The notes under the pieces are model-generated. The model did not search any database and was not told the DNA's origin. It worked only from the letters and a program-made list of their open reading frames with translations. This document shows positions 16,720 through 25,741 of a DNA stretch of 64,000 nt, in pieces; the stretch's first letter is position 1; each line of letters opens with the position of its first letter. The position numbers were made by a program, and so were the translations under genes. This DNA is from Streptomyces fumigatiscleroticus (GTDB lineage: Bacteria; Actinomycetota; Actinomycetes; Streptomycetales; Streptomycetaceae), in the NCBI RefSeq assembly GCF_014647975.1, contig NZ_BMQF01000014.1, forward strand, positions 162,820 through 226,819, in the 5' to 3' direction.

Positions 16720-17874
16720 ATGGCAGCTCTCCAGGACGATCTGCACCCCGCCCAGGAGGTCGGCGAGCTCGACGGCCTGCCCGAGCCGTTCCCCGCCGTC
16801 GAAGCGGCCGAAGCACCCGAGGCCACCGTTGCGGCCGAGCCCGGCGCGCCCGTCGCCGACCCGGACGCCCTGCCGCTGGAGCGGGCCCGCGCCGTACTGG
16901 CCGCGCACCCCGTCGCCGACGGCTACAGCGGTCTGCCCTGGGCGCTGAGGCGCCTGTCCTGGTACGACCTGGACACCGGCGAGAGCGCCGTCCACACCGA
17001 CGTGCCCCGGCTGCGCGAGGGCCACGTCGGCGCCCTGTTCTGCGCACTGCACCTGCCCGAGAGCCTCGACGGCGACCGTGCCGTGGGAGCCACCCTGGAG
17101 CAGCTGGACCTGGTGAAGACCGTCGTCCGCGCCCACCCCGAGGGGCTGCGGCTGGCCCGCGGCGCCGGGGAGAGCGCCGACGCCCGGCACTGCCGCCGCA
17201 CCGCCGTGCTGCTCGGGCCGGCCGGGGCCGCCGCCCTCGGCGACTCGCTGAGCATCCTGCGCTGCCTGCACGACCTCGGGCTGCGTGTGCTGACGCTGTC
17301 CGGGACGAGCTGGGCGAGCGAGACCGGCCTGACCCGGTTCGGTGAGGAGGTCGTGCGCGAGATGAACCGCCTCGGCGTGCTGCCCGACCTCACCGGTGCC
17401 TCCCCGGAGACCATCCGCCGCACCCTCGTCGTCTCCAAGGCGCCCGTGCTGTGCACCCGCTCCGCCGCCCGCGCCCTGCGCCCCCACCCGGCCAACCTCC
17501 CCGACGACCTGCTCGCCGAGCTGGGCGCCGCGGGCGGCCTGTGCATGGTGCCGCTGACGGCCGAGCAGACCGGCCCGACCGTCCGCGACGTCGTCGACCA
17601 CCTCGACCATGTGCGCGCGGTGGCCGGTCCCGAGTGCGTCGGCCTGTCCGGCACCTACGACGCGTCAGGCGCCCACCCGCTGGAGCTGGGCGACGTCTCC
17701 TGCTACCCGCGGCTCGTCGCCGAGCTGCTCCACCGCGACTGGAGCGAGTCCGATGTGGCCCTGCTGACCTGGGGCAACCTCCAGCGGGTGCTGCGCGGCG
17801 CGGACTGCGCGGCCCGCGCGGCCCAGCAGCGCCGCGAGCCGTCGACGGCGACGATCGCCACCCTCGACGGCTGA
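16720..17874 (+). CDS. M19 dipeptidase-like pseudoenzyme (metal ligands lost)
   Basis: 384-aa tandem paralogue of the preceding dipeptidase. It is colinear with it (GLPWALR, FGEEVVREMNRLGVLPDL, SCYPRLVAELL, SDVALLTWGN), but the ligands are gone: H24 to Y69, D26 to G71, E127 to A168, H195 to G226, H216 to R247, and the substrate-binding D324 to T312. The frame is intact and codon use is normal, so it is a conserved protein with a non-catalytic role, or one that decays slowly. About 60 extra residues rich in Ala, Glu and Pro precede the domain. The ATG at 16720 was chosen over an earlier in-frame start because of codon pattern. Confidence 0.85.
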   Translation: MAALQDDLHPAQEVGELDGLPEPFPAVEAAEAPEATVAAEPGAPVADPDALPLERARAVLAAHPVADGYSGLPWALRRLSWYDLDTGESAVHTDVPRLREGHVGALFCALHLPESLDGDRAVGATLEQLDLVKTVVRAHPEGLRLARGAGESADARHCRRTAVLLGPAGAAALGDSLSILRCLHDLGLRVLTLSGTSWASETGLTRFGEEVVREMNRLGVLPDLTGASPETIRRTLVVSKAPVLCTRSAARALRPHPANLPDDLLAELGAAGGLCMVPLTAEQTGPTVRDVVDHLDHVRAVAGPECVGLSGTYDASGAHPLELGDVSCYPRLVAELLHRDWSESDVALLTWGNLQRVLRGADCAARAAQQRREPSTATIATLDG

Positions 17875-17906
17875 CGGCCCCGCCGGCACCCGTCACCGGC
17901 GTCAGG

Positions 17907-18299
17907 TCACGGGTGCTCGATGCGGCACAGGCAGAACGGGTGCCCGGCCGGATCGGCGTAGACCTGGAAGTCCTTCTTCTCGCGGTCCTCCAGGTCCAGC
18001 GGCCGGGCGCCCAGCGCCAGCACCTTCTCGTGCGCCGCGTCGATCTCCTCCCAGGTGGACCCGGCGTCGAAGTCCAGATGGAACTGCTGGGAGTTGCGGT
18101 CGGCCCGCGGCCACTCGGGCGGTACGAAGCCGTCCGCCCGCTGGAAGGCCAGCCGGGGTCCGCCGGGCACCTGGAGCACCACCCAGTCCGGGTCCTCCTC
18201 CTCGGGCGTGCCGCCCCCGACCTGCGCGTAGAAGCGGGCCAGCTCCCGGGGCTCGGGACAGTCGACGACGACGGAACGGAAACGTGCCACGCTTGCCAT
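17907..18299 (-). CDS. VOC-family (glyoxalase-like) protein
   Basis: Small 130-aa protein with two beta-alpha-beta-beta-beta halves of the vicinal oxygen chelate fold (FRSVVVDCPEP at the start, FQVYADPAGHPFCLC at the end). Family members bind metals, antibiotics or small aldehydes; the substrate cannot be deduced. It is a close paralogue of the next upstream gene, sharing LAFQRADGFVPPEWPRAD and NSQQFHLD. ATG at 18299 lies 19 bases after that gene's stop, so the two form an operon. Confidence 0.85.
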   Translation of the reverse strand: MASVARFRSVVVDCPEPRELARFYAQVGGGTPEEEDPDWVVLQVPGGPRLAFQRADGFVPPEWPRADRNSQQFHLDFDAGSTWEEIDAAHEKVLALGARPLDLEDREKKDFQVYADPAGHPFCLCRIEHP

Positions 18300-18318
18300 G
18301 GATCGTCCTCCCGGGATG

Positions 18319-18690
18319 TCAGCGGGCGCAGAGGCAGAACGGGTGCCCGGCCGGGTCCGCGTAAACCCGGAAGGTCCGTGAACGGTCCTCGGCCTCCAGC
18401 GGCTTCGCGCCGAGCTCCAGCACGGCCCGCTCGGCCGCGTCGAGGTCCGGCACGGTCAGGTCCAGGTGGAACTGCTGGGAGTTGTGGTCGGCCCGCGGCC
18501 ACTCGGGCGGTACGAAGCCGTCCGCCCGCTGGAAGGCCAGCGCCTGCCCGCCGGGCAGCTTCAGGTCGACCCAGTCGGTGTCCTCGGGGTCTGCCTCCAC
18601 GGTCCCGCCCAGCACCCCGGCGTAGAAACCGGCCAGCGCCTGTGGGTCGGGACAGTCCAGGACGACCACGCCCAGTTCGGCGACAGCCAT
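18319..18690 (-). CDS. VOC-family (glyoxalase-like) protein, tandem paralogue
   Basis: 123-aa VOC protein, first gene of a two-gene operon with its paralogue. The sequence starts VVVLDCPDPQALAGFYAGVL and ends FRVYADPAGHPFCLCAR. The ATG at 18690 is fixed by GAGGAGG about eight bases upstream; a longer frame to 18879 runs through the operator region and is not real. The gene is divergent from a CGNR regulator over palindromic GGTTACC sites, so the regulator probably controls it. Confidence 0.86.
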   Translation of the reverse strand: MAVAELGVVVLDCPDPQALAGFYAGVLGGTVEADPEDTDWVDLKLPGGQALAFQRADGFVPPEWPRADHNSQQFHLDLTVPDLDAAERAVLELGAKPLEAEDRSRTFRVYADPAGHPFCLCAR

Positions 18691-18714
18691 GACGTCCTCC
18701 TCGAGTCGGCGAAC

Positions 18715-18751
18715 GGTTACCCGTAAGAGCGGGTAACCGGTAACGGTTACC
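18715..18751. promoter_or_regulatory. Palindromic GGTTACC operator cluster
   Basis: GGTTACCCG (18715-18723) and CGGGTAACC (18730-18738) form a perfect inverted repeat with a 6-base centre. Directly beside it, GGTAACGGTTACC (18739-18751) is a second perfect palindrome. They lie between the VOC operon and the CGNR gene. A TATAAC -10 (18763-18768) follows, 16 bases before the regulator ATG, so binding could repress both directions. Confidence 0.65.
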
Positions 18752-18784
18752 GCATGCTCCCGTATAACCAGTAACGTCGCAACC

Positions 18785-19285
18785 ATGAGTGAGAGATCGC
18801 CCGCGCCGGGAGGTCTGGCCCTGGTCCAGTCCCTGGTGAACACGCTGGACGTCGAGACGGGCGCCGACTCGCTCGACACCGCGGAGGGCCGGGCGCGCTT
18901 CGGGCTGACGGCGGACGACCTCCCGCACGCCCGTGAACTGCGCGAGTCGCTGCGCGCGGTCCTGCTCGCCCACGCCGGTCACCCGCCGCACCGTGAGGTG
19001 ACCCCGCTGGGCGAGCTGCTCGCCGGGGCCCCGCTGCTGGTGACGGTCGACGCGGGCGACGGCTCGGCGGCCCTCGCCCCGGCCGACGGACGCCCGCTGC
19101 TCTCCCGGGTCGCCGCGGCCGTCGCCGAGGCGCTGGTCTCCGGCACCTGGACCCGCCTGAAGGCGTGCGAGGCCGTCGACTGTCTGTGGGCGTACTACGA
19201 CCGCAGTCCGGCCGGACGCGGCCGCTGGTGCTCGATGCGGGTGTGCGGCGCCCGCGCGAAGATGCGCCGCTACCGGGCCAAGTGA
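18785..19285 (+). CDS. CGNR zinc-finger (ABATE-domain) transcriptional regulator
   Basis: 166-aa protein with an N-terminal ABATE-like helical domain and a C-terminal CGNR zinc finger. The four cysteines are in CEAVDC and WCSMRVC, with YYDRSPAGRGRWC between. The usual CGNR tetrad reads CGAR here. Proteins of this kind are stress-response regulators that bind DNA. It is divergent from the VOC pair over the GGTTACC operators and has a strong -10 (TATAAC) close to its ATG, with no clear ribosome site. It probably autoregulates. Confidence 0.82.
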   Translation: MSERSPAPGGLALVQSLVNTLDVETGADSLDTAEGRARFGLTADDLPHARELRESLRAVLLAHAGHPPHREVTPLGELLAGAPLLVTVDAGDGSAALAPADGRPLLSRVAAAVAEALVSGTWTRLKACEAVDCLWAYYDRSPAGRGRWCSMRVCGARAKMRRYRAK

Positions 19286-19343
19286 GGGCGGGAAAAGGGC
19301 CGTTGGGCCCCAGAAGCCACCGGCGTGGTGCAGAATGCGGCAC

Positions 19344-19384
19344 GGCGCCGGTTCGGCCGGCTGAGCCTCGGCCGAACCGGCGCC
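19344..19384. terminator. Bidirectional terminator, perfect 16-bp stem
   Basis: GGCGCCGGTTCGGCCG, a 9-base loop, then the exact complement. It lies between the converging CGNR and UDP-glucose dehydrogenase genes and can serve both. Confidence 0.8.
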
Positions 19385-19400
19385 GCCGTACGCCCGCGCC

Positions 19401-20744
19401 TCAGGCGGTCGGACGCCCCATCGCCCGGTACGTCCACCCGGCCCGCCGCCACACCTCAGGGTCCAGGGCGTTGCGCCCGTCCAGCAGCACCCGCGCCGCC
19501 GCGACCTCGCCCAGCGCCTCCGGGTCCAGCTCGCGGAACTCCCGCCACTCCGTCAGATGGAGGACGACATCGGCACCCCGGACCGCCTCCAGCGCGGAGT
19601 CGGCATAGCCGAGCGTGGGGAAGAGCCGGCGGGCGTTCTCCATGCCCTTCGGGTCGTACACCGTCACCTGACCGCCCTGGAGGTGGATCTGGCCGGCCAC
19701 GTTCAGCGCGGGGGAGTCGCGCACGTCGTCCGAGTCGGGCTTGAAGGTGGCGCCGAGCACGGCGACCCGCTTGCCCAGGAACGGCCCGCCGCCCAGCGCC
19801 TGCCGGGCCAGCTCCACCATCCGGCCGCGCTGGCGCATGTTGATGGAGTCGATCTCGCGCAGGAAGGTCAGCGCCTGGTCCGCGCCCAGCTCACCGGCGC
19901 GCGCCATGAACGCCCGGATGTCCTTGGGCAGACACCCGCCGCCGAACCCGATCCCGGCCCGCAGGAACTTCCGGCCGATCCGGTCGTCGTACCCGATGGC
20001 CTCCGCCAGCTTGGCGACATCGCCGTCCGCGGCCTCGCAGACCTCGGCCATGGCGTTGATGAAGGAGATCTTGGTGGCCAGGAAGGAGTTGGCCGAGGTC
20101 TTCACCAGCTCGGCGGTCGGGAAGTCGGTGACCACGAAGGGCGAGCCCTCGCCGATCGGGGCGGCGTACACCTCGCGCAGCAGCTTCTCGGCCCGCTCGC
20201 TGCGTACGCCCACCACGATCCGGTCGGGGTGCAGCGTGTCCTGGACGGCGAAGCCCTCGCGCAGGAACTCCGGGTTCCAGGCCAGCTCGGCGTCCTCGCC
20301 GGCCGGCGCGTGCTCGGCGAGATAGGCGGCCAGCCGGTCGGCGGAGCCCACGGGCACGGTCGACTTGCCGACGACCAGGGCGGAGCCCTTCAGATGCGGG
20401 GCGAGCGAGGCGATCGCGGAGTCGACGTAGGACATGTCGCAGGCGTACTCGCCGTGCCGCTGCGGGGTGGTGACGCAGACGAAGTGGATGTCGCCGAACT
20501 CCCCGGCCTCGGCCCAGTCCAGGGTGAACCGCAGCCGCCCGCTGGACCCCTCGATCCCGGCGACGTGCTTGCGCAGCAGCTCGTCCAGGCCCGGCTCGTA
20601 CATCGGGGCCTCGCCGCGCCGGAGCTTGTCGATCTTCTCCGGGACGACGTCCAGACCCAGCACCTCGAACCCGAGCTCGGCCATGGCCGCCGCGTGTGTC
20701 GCGCCGAGGTAGCCGGTGCCGATCACGGTGATCTTGAGGGCCAT
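19401..20744 (-). CDS. UDP-glucose 6-dehydrogenase
   Basis: Oxidises UDP-glucose twice with NAD to UDP-glucuronate. The 447-aa protein has the N-terminal Rossmann motif VIGTGYLG (8-14), the NPEFLREG loop (157-164), the GFGGGCLPKD active site with catalytic C271, and the C-terminal VLGATFKPDSDDVRDSP region. ATG at 20744 follows GGAGC; a longer frame to 20843 lacks family homology. UDP-glucuronate could feed the glycopolymer pathway implied by the nearby glycosyltransferases and LCP ligases. Confidence 0.94.
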   Translation of the reverse strand: MALKITVIGTGYLGATHAAAMAELGFEVLGLDVVPEKIDKLRRGEAPMYEPGLDELLRKHVAGIEGSSGRLRFTLDWAEAGEFGDIHFVCVTTPQRHGEYACDMSYVDSAIASLAPHLKGSALVVGKSTVPVGSADRLAAYLAEHAPAGEDAELAWNPEFLREGFAVQDTLHPDRIVVGVRSERAEKLLREVYAAPIGEGSPFVVTDFPTAELVKTSANSFLATKISFINAMAEVCEAADGDVAKLAEAIGYDDRIGRKFLRAGIGFGGGCLPKDIRAFMARAGELGADQALTFLREIDSINMRQRGRMVELARQALGGGPFLGKRVAVLGATFKPDSDDVRDSPALNVAGQIHLQGGQVTVYDPKGMENARRLFPTLGYADSALEAVRGADVVLHLTEWREFRELDPEALGEVAAARVLLDGRNALDPEVWRRAGWTYRAMGRPTA

Positions 20745-20943
20745 GGATGCTCCAGTGGTCTGCGGCGTTGGTGCGCGCCCGAGCATAGCCGGGGCATGGC
20801 GCGCCGCCTCAGCGGGCAGCTTCCCCGCTGTCGCCAAGCTCACGTATCACTCCTGTGAGCCGCCGCTCTAATATTTGGGTTACTTAACGGTAATTAGCGT
20901 CATCGCACACCTTCCGCACAGCGTCCTTGGAGCGTGAGAGACC

Positions 20944-22101
20944 TTGGCCGGATCGGCTGACTTCGACCTGTACCGCCCGTCCGAGGAGCACGACATGCTC
21001 CGCGACGCCGTCCGCTCACTGGCCGAGGCGAAGATCGCCCCGTACGCCGCCGCCGTGGACGAGGAGGCCCGCTTCCCGCAGGAGGCGCTGGACGCCCTGG
21101 TCGCGAACGACCTGCACGCCGTGCACGTGCCCGAGGAGTACGGCGGCGCGGGCGCCGACGCGCTGGCCACCGTGATCGTGATCGAGGAGGTCGCGCGGGT
21201 CTGCGCCAGCTCCTCGCTGATCCCCGCGGTGAACAAGCTGGGCTCGCTTCCGGTGATCCTCTCCGGCTCCGCGGAGCTGAAGAAGAAGTACATGACACCG
21301 CTGGCCAAGGGCGACGCGATGTTCTCGTACTGCCTCTCCGAGCCGGACGCCGGCTCCGACGCGGCCGGCATGAAGACCAAGGCGGTCCGCGACGGCGACC
21401 ACTACGTCCTCAACGGCGTCAAGCGCTGGATCACCAACGCGGGCGTGAGCGAGTACTACACGGTGATGGCCGTCACCGACCCCGCCAAGCGCTCCAAGGG
21501 CATCTCGGCCTTCGTCGTCGAGAAGTCCGACGAGGGCGTCTCCTTCGGCGCCCCGGAGAAGAAGCTCGGCATCAAGGGCTCGCCGACCCGCGAGGTCTAC
21601 TTCGACAACGTCCGCATCCCCGCCGACCGCATGATCGGCGAGGAGGGCACCGGCTTCGCCACCGCGATGAAGACGCTGGACCACACCCGCATCACCATCG
21701 CCGCCCAGGCGCTCGGCATCGCCCAGGGCGCCCTCGACTACGCCAAGGGCTATGTCAAGGAGCGCAAGCAGTTCGGCAAGCCGATCGCCGACTTCCAGGG
21801 CATCCAGTTCATGCTCGCCGACATGGCGATGAAGATCTCCGCCGCCCGCGCCCTGACCTACCAGGCCGCCGCCGCCTCCGAGCGCGGCGACGCCGACCTG
21901 ACCTACCAGGGCGCCGCCGCCAAGTGCTTCGCCTCGGACGTGGCGATGGAGGTCACCACGGACGCGGTCCAACTGCTCGGCGGCTACGGCTACACCCGTG
22001 ACTACCCGGTGGAGCGGATGATGCGCGACGCCAAGATCACCCAGATCTACGAGGGCACGAACCAGGTCCAGCGCATCGTCATGGCGCGCAACCTGCCGTG
22101 A
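20944..22101 (+). CDS. Acyl-CoA dehydrogenase (FadE25-like)
   Basis: FAD-dependent dehydrogenase of 385 aa that forms the 2,3-double bond of acyl-CoAs. Flavin and substrate motifs are intact: SYCLSEPDAGSDA, RWITNAG, DHTRITIAAQALGIAQGA, and QLLGGYGYTRDYPVERMMRD. The catalytic Glu is E370 in YEGTNQ. The start is TTG at 20944: family homology begins with AGSADFDLYRPS and GAGAG lies just before it. The position next to purE/purK parallels fadE25 in mycobacteria. Confidence 0.93.
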   Translation: MAGSADFDLYRPSEEHDMLRDAVRSLAEAKIAPYAAAVDEEARFPQEALDALVANDLHAVHVPEEYGGAGADALATVIVIEEVARVCASSSLIPAVNKLGSLPVILSGSAELKKKYMTPLAKGDAMFSYCLSEPDAGSDAAGMKTKAVRDGDHYVLNGVKRWITNAGVSEYYTVMAVTDPAKRSKGISAFVVEKSDEGVSFGAPEKKLGIKGSPTREVYFDNVRIPADRMIGEEGTGFATAMKTLDHTRITIAAQALGIAQGALDYAKGYVKERKQFGKPIADFQGIQFMLADMAMKISAARALTYQAAAASERGDADLTYQGAAAKCFASDVAMEVTTDAVQLLGGYGYTRDYPVERMMRDAKITQIYEGTNQVQRIVMARNLP

Positions 22102-22120
22102 CCCTCCGCCGCGGGGGGCT

Positions 22121-22678
22121 TCAGTCCGTGAAGCCCTCCGCCGCCCGCCGCTCGCGGAGTTCCATGATCGCCCGGCGGCGGGCCAGCCGGTGGGTGCGGC
22201 GGATCTGGGCCTCCTGGTAGCGGCGCCTGTCCCGTTCGGTCTCGGGGATCACCGGCGGCACCGGGCGCGGCTTGCCGTCCGCGTCCACCGCGGCGAAGAC
22301 CAGATACGCCGAGCCGACCTGGGTGGGCGGGGCGGACTCGTTCCAGCGCTCGGCCAGCACCCGGACGCCGACCTCCATGGAGGTCCGGCCGGTCCAGTTG
22401 ACCTGTGCCTTGACATGGACGAGGTCACCGACGCGGACCGGCTCCAGGAACGCCATCTCGTCCATGGACGCGGTGACGGCGGGCCCGCCGGAGTGCCGTC
22501 CGGCCACGGCCCCCGCCGCGTCGTCGACCAGCTTCATGATCACTCCGCCGTGCACCGTGCCCAGGAGGTTGGTGTCGGCGTGGGTCATGATGTGGCTGAG
22601 GGTGGTGCGGGACGCGGAGGTGGGCTTGCCCGGGATCTCCGGGGTGTCCGACTCGACGGCTGGGACCTGGTCTGTCAT
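22121..22678 (-). CDS. Acyl-CoA thioesterase, hotdog fold (YciA/BACH type)
   Basis: 185-aa hotdog thioesterase that releases fatty acids from CoA. The helix motif LGTVHGGVIMKLVDDAAGAVA and the following strand block (TASMDEMAFLEPVRVGDLVHV) are typical, with Asp in VDDAAG as the usual catalytic acid. The C-terminal 45 residues are a basic Arg-rich helix. ATG at 22678 is preferred; the longer frame to 22870 overlaps the divergent LCP promoter. It converges with the acyl-CoA dehydrogenase gene, 19 bases apart. Confidence 0.87.
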   Translation of the reverse strand: MTDQVPAVESDTPEIPGKPTSASRTTLSHIMTHADTNLLGTVHGGVIMKLVDDAAGAVAGRHSGGPAVTASMDEMAFLEPVRVGDLVHVKAQVNWTGRTSMEVGVRVLAERWNESAPPTQVGSAYLVFAAVDADGKPRPVPPVIPETERDRRRYQEAQIRRTHRLARRRAIMELRERRAAEGFTD

Positions 22679-22797
22679 GGCCTCCACCTTATGCCGCCGG
22701 CACATCCGGGGACTTTGTGTCAGCTTGGCAACAGCGGCGCCCTGATTTTCCGATGACTCTTGTCTGCCGCACAGCCCGTGCCTGCACACTGGGGCCC

Positions 22798-24075
22798 ATG
22801 AACGATTGGCCCGAGGGATGGTCCGACGACAACGGCGGCGGCCGGTACGGACGCGGCAGCGCGAGCGCACGGCCCGAGGGCGCGCGCGTGATGCGGCAGG
22901 TGCGCCGCGGCCCCGCGGCGCCGCCCGGCGCGGACCCGCACGGCGGCGGGGTGCCGCAGCAGCCGTCGTACGTGGACGGCCGCGGGCACGGCGGCGACGA
23001 CGGGTACGACAGCGGCTACAACACGGGCCAGGTCTACGGCAGCCCCGGCGGCCGCGGCCCCGCCGGCCCCTACGGCTCGGGCGCCCCGCGTCCGGCGCCG
23101 AACTGGCGCCGCCGGATCAAGTGGACGGCGATCACCGTGGTGACGGTGCTCGTCGTCACGACCGTCGGCACCTACTTCTGGGCCGACTCCAAGCTCCACC
23201 GCGACGTCGACCTGTCCAAGGTCATCGACCGGCCGGACGAGGGCGAGGGCACCAACTACCTGATCGTCGGCTCCGACAGCCGGGCGGGCATGACCGACCA
23301 GCAGAAGAAGGACCTGCACACCGGCTCCGCCGAGGGCAAGCGCACGGACTCGATGATGATCCTGCACACCGGCTCCAACGGCTCGACGCTGATCTCCCTG
23401 CCCCGTGACTCGGACGTGGAGATCCCCACCTACAAGGGCTCCGAGTCCGGCAAGCTCTACCAGGGCACGGGCCGGCACGTGAAGCTGAACGCGGCCTACG
23501 CCGAGGACGGCCCCGAACTGCTGGTCCGCACGGTCGAGTACAACACCGGCCTGCACATCGACCACTATGTCGAGATCGGCTTCGCCGGCTTCGCCAACAT
23601 CGTGGACGCGGTCGGCGGCGTCACCATCGACATCCCGCAGGACATCAAGGACACCAAGTCCGGCGCCGACTTCAAGAAGGGCGAGCAGACCCTGAACGGC
23701 GAGGAGGCCCTCGCCTTCGTCCGCACCCGCTACGCGCTGGCCGGCTCCGACCTGGACCGTACGAAGAACCAGCAGAAGTTCCTCTCGGCCCTGGCCAACC
23801 AGGTGGCCACCCCGTCCACGGTGCTCAACCCGTTCAAGCTGTACCCGACCATGGGCGCCGGGCTGGACTCGCTGGTCGTCGACAAGGACATGGGGCTGTT
23901 CGACCTGGCGTCGATGTTCTGGGCGATGAAGGGCGTCAGCGGCGGCGACGGCACCTCCATGAACATGCCGATATCGGGCTCCACCGGCGGCAATCTCGTC
24001 TGGGACAAGACGAAGGTGAAGACGCTGGTCGACGAGTTGAAGAACGACGAGAAGGTCACCGTCTCGGGCAACTGA
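22798..24075 (+). CDS. LytR-CpsA-Psr (LCP) family ligase 1
   Basis: 425-aa membrane-anchored LCP protein; the family transfers lipid-linked glycopolymers to peptidoglycan or related acceptors. About 100 Gly/Tyr/Arg-rich cytoplasmic residues precede one transmembrane helix (about 108-128). The extracellular LCP domain has NYLIVGSDSRAG, RTDSMMILH, ISLPRDSDVEIP, HVKLNAAYAEDG, and GEEALAFVRTRY, with the conserved Asp and Arg of the pyrophosphate site. There is no LytR_C domain. ATG at 22798 has no ribosome site; CACACT at 22785-22790 could be a -10 for a leaderless message. Confidence 0.93.
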   Translation: MNDWPEGWSDDNGGGRYGRGSASARPEGARVMRQVRRGPAAPPGADPHGGGVPQQPSYVDGRGHGGDDGYDSGYNTGQVYGSPGGRGPAGPYGSGAPRPAPNWRRRIKWTAITVVTVLVVTTVGTYFWADSKLHRDVDLSKVIDRPDEGEGTNYLIVGSDSRAGMTDQQKKDLHTGSAEGKRTDSMMILHTGSNGSTLISLPRDSDVEIPTYKGSESGKLYQGTGRHVKLNAAYAEDGPELLVRTVEYNTGLHIDHYVEIGFAGFANIVDAVGGVTIDIPQDIKDTKSGADFKKGEQTLNGEEALAFVRTRYALAGSDLDRTKNQQKFLSALANQVATPSTVLNPFKLYPTMGAGLDSLVVDKDMGLFDLASMFWAMKGVSGGDGTSMNMPISGSTGGNLVWDKTKVKTLVDELKNDEKVTVSGN

Positions 24076-24112
24076 GCGCGGCGGGCGGAGCGAGGGCGCC
24101 CCGCCGGTGCGG

Positions 24113-25669
24113 TCAGCGGCAGACCACCTCGTCGCCACGGACCACGGTGCCCTCCTTCTGCGCCGGTGGTGCCGTCCGCACCGTGCGCACCTCGGTGAAG
24201 TCGGCGCCCGCGATCACCCTCAGCGTCGGACCCAGCCCCTTGACGGACCGCAGTTCGCTGCCGGGGAGCGCCGCCGCCAGCGACCTGGCCGAGTCGTCCC
24301 AGCGGGGGTCGTAGACGATGACGTTCCGCTCGGCGAAACGGAACCTGGCGTTGACGGGAGTCCGGGTGGTGCGGAAGCCGGCCGCGGCCAGGGCCGTGTC
24401 GACGCGCCGGCCGAGACCCGGCGTGTGCGTCCCGTTCTCCACCTGGACGCGGATCCGCTGCGGCTCCACGGTGACGGGCGGTGCCGTGTTCCTCGGCGGC
24501 CGGGGCACGGCCAGCGGCCTGTCGTCGCGCAGGGCGCCGAAGAGCCGGCCGGCCTTGGCGGTGTCCCACTTCACGGTCGAGCCGACGCCCTTGACGGGGT
24601 AGCCCATCCGCTCGATGGGCACCGTGGTGAACTCCGAGGAGGACGGCGAGAAGTTCCGCATCGCCCGGCCCAGCGCCAGCAGCTCGTCCGTGCCGAACCC
24701 CTTGTCGGCCCGTACCGAGCCCAGCACCGCCCGGGTGACGTCCCGGAACTTCATCGGGTTCAGCAGGATCCCGGAGGAGGTGGCCCGGTCCACGAGCGAG
24801 GCCATGAAGCGCTGCTGCCGTTTCATCCGGCCCAGGTCGGAGGCGCCGTCGACATGCCGGGCCCGGACGTACTGGAGCGCCTGCCCGCCCTGGAGCCGGT
24901 GCCGGCCGGGCGCCAGGTCCAGCCCGGTGTAACCGTCCCTGAGCGGCTGGGCGGTGCAGATCTCGACGCCGCCGATCACGTCCACCGTCTTCATGAAGCT
25001 GGTGAAGTCGACCTCCAGATAGTGGTCGATCTTCACATGGGTCATCCTCTCGACGGTGCGGACGGTCAGCTGCGGGCCGCCCTCCGCGTACGCCGCGTTC
25101 AGCTTGAGCGGGTGCCCGCCGTGCCGCTTGCCCGTGGAGTCGGTGTGCGGCGAGGTGACGGCGTAGGAGTCGCGGGGCAGGCTGACCACGCTCGCCCGCT
25201 CCCGGTCCGCCGAGATGTGCACGATCATCATCGTGTCGGTGCAGTGGCAGGGCTCGCCGCCCAGCCGGTACCGGACGCGTTCCTCGGGGCTGACCTTGTC
25301 GCGGCCGTCGGTGCCGACCAGCAGGACGTTCATGCCGTGCCCCGCCCGCGGCCGGTTCTTCATGTCCTTGAAGGCGTCCACCCGGGCGATGTCCGACTCC
25401 AGGCTGCTGATCACCGCGTGCCCGATCCCGGCGGAGGCGAGCACCACCACCGACAGCGTGGTCACCGCCCGCACGGCCCAGCGCGGCTTCTTCCGCCGTA
25501 CGGGCGGACGCGGCACGGCCCCGGACGGACGCGGGCGGCGCCGCTGCGGCGGAGGTCCTCCCCGGCCCTTGGGCGCCGGGGGTCTGGGGGAGCGGGAGCG
25601 GGGCGGCGTGGGCAAGGGGGACACCTCCGCGAGGGCCGGACGTGGGATCCGTGAGCACCGTAGGCCCAT
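24113..25669 (-). CDS. LCP family ligase 2 with LytR_C domain
   Basis: 518-aa paralogue with a basic Pro-rich cytoplasmic head, a helix at about 60-80, the LCP domain (MNVLLVGTDGRDK, CTDTMMIVH, VVSLPRDSYAV, LKLNAAYAEGG, QALQYVRARHVDG) and a LytR_C domain after about residue 370 (IRVQVENGTHTPGLG). The stop is 37 bases from LCP1's, end to end. The ATG at 25669 lacks a ribosome site; GTG at 25624 is an alternative 15 codons in. Function as for LCP1, with acceptor unknown. Confidence 0.9.
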   Translation of the reverse strand: MGLRCSRIPRPALAEVSPLPTPPRSRSPRPPAPKGRGGPPPQRRRPRPSGAVPRPPVRRKKPRWAVRAVTTLSVVVLASAGIGHAVISSLESDIARVDAFKDMKNRPRAGHGMNVLLVGTDGRDKVSPEERVRYRLGGEPCHCTDTMMIVHISADRERASVVSLPRDSYAVTSPHTDSTGKRHGGHPLKLNAAYAEGGPQLTVRTVERMTHVKIDHYLEVDFTSFMKTVDVIGGVEICTAQPLRDGYTGLDLAPGRHRLQGGQALQYVRARHVDGASDLGRMKRQQRFMASLVDRATSSGILLNPMKFRDVTRAVLGSVRADKGFGTDELLALGRAMRNFSPSSSEFTTVPIERMGYPVKGVGSTVKWDTAKAGRLFGALRDDRPLAVPRPPRNTAPPVTVEPQRIRVQVENGTHTPGLGRRVDTALAAAGFRTTRTPVNARFRFAERNVIVYDPRWDDSARSLAAALPGSELRSVKGLGPTLRVIAGADFTEVRTVRTAPPAQKEGTVVRGDEVVCR

Positions 25670-25741
25670 ACGATCTGCGGACCGGGCGGCGGCCCCGGCG
25701 GCGCGCACCGCTGTCCCCCGTTCGCGGTAACGTGAGCACCG

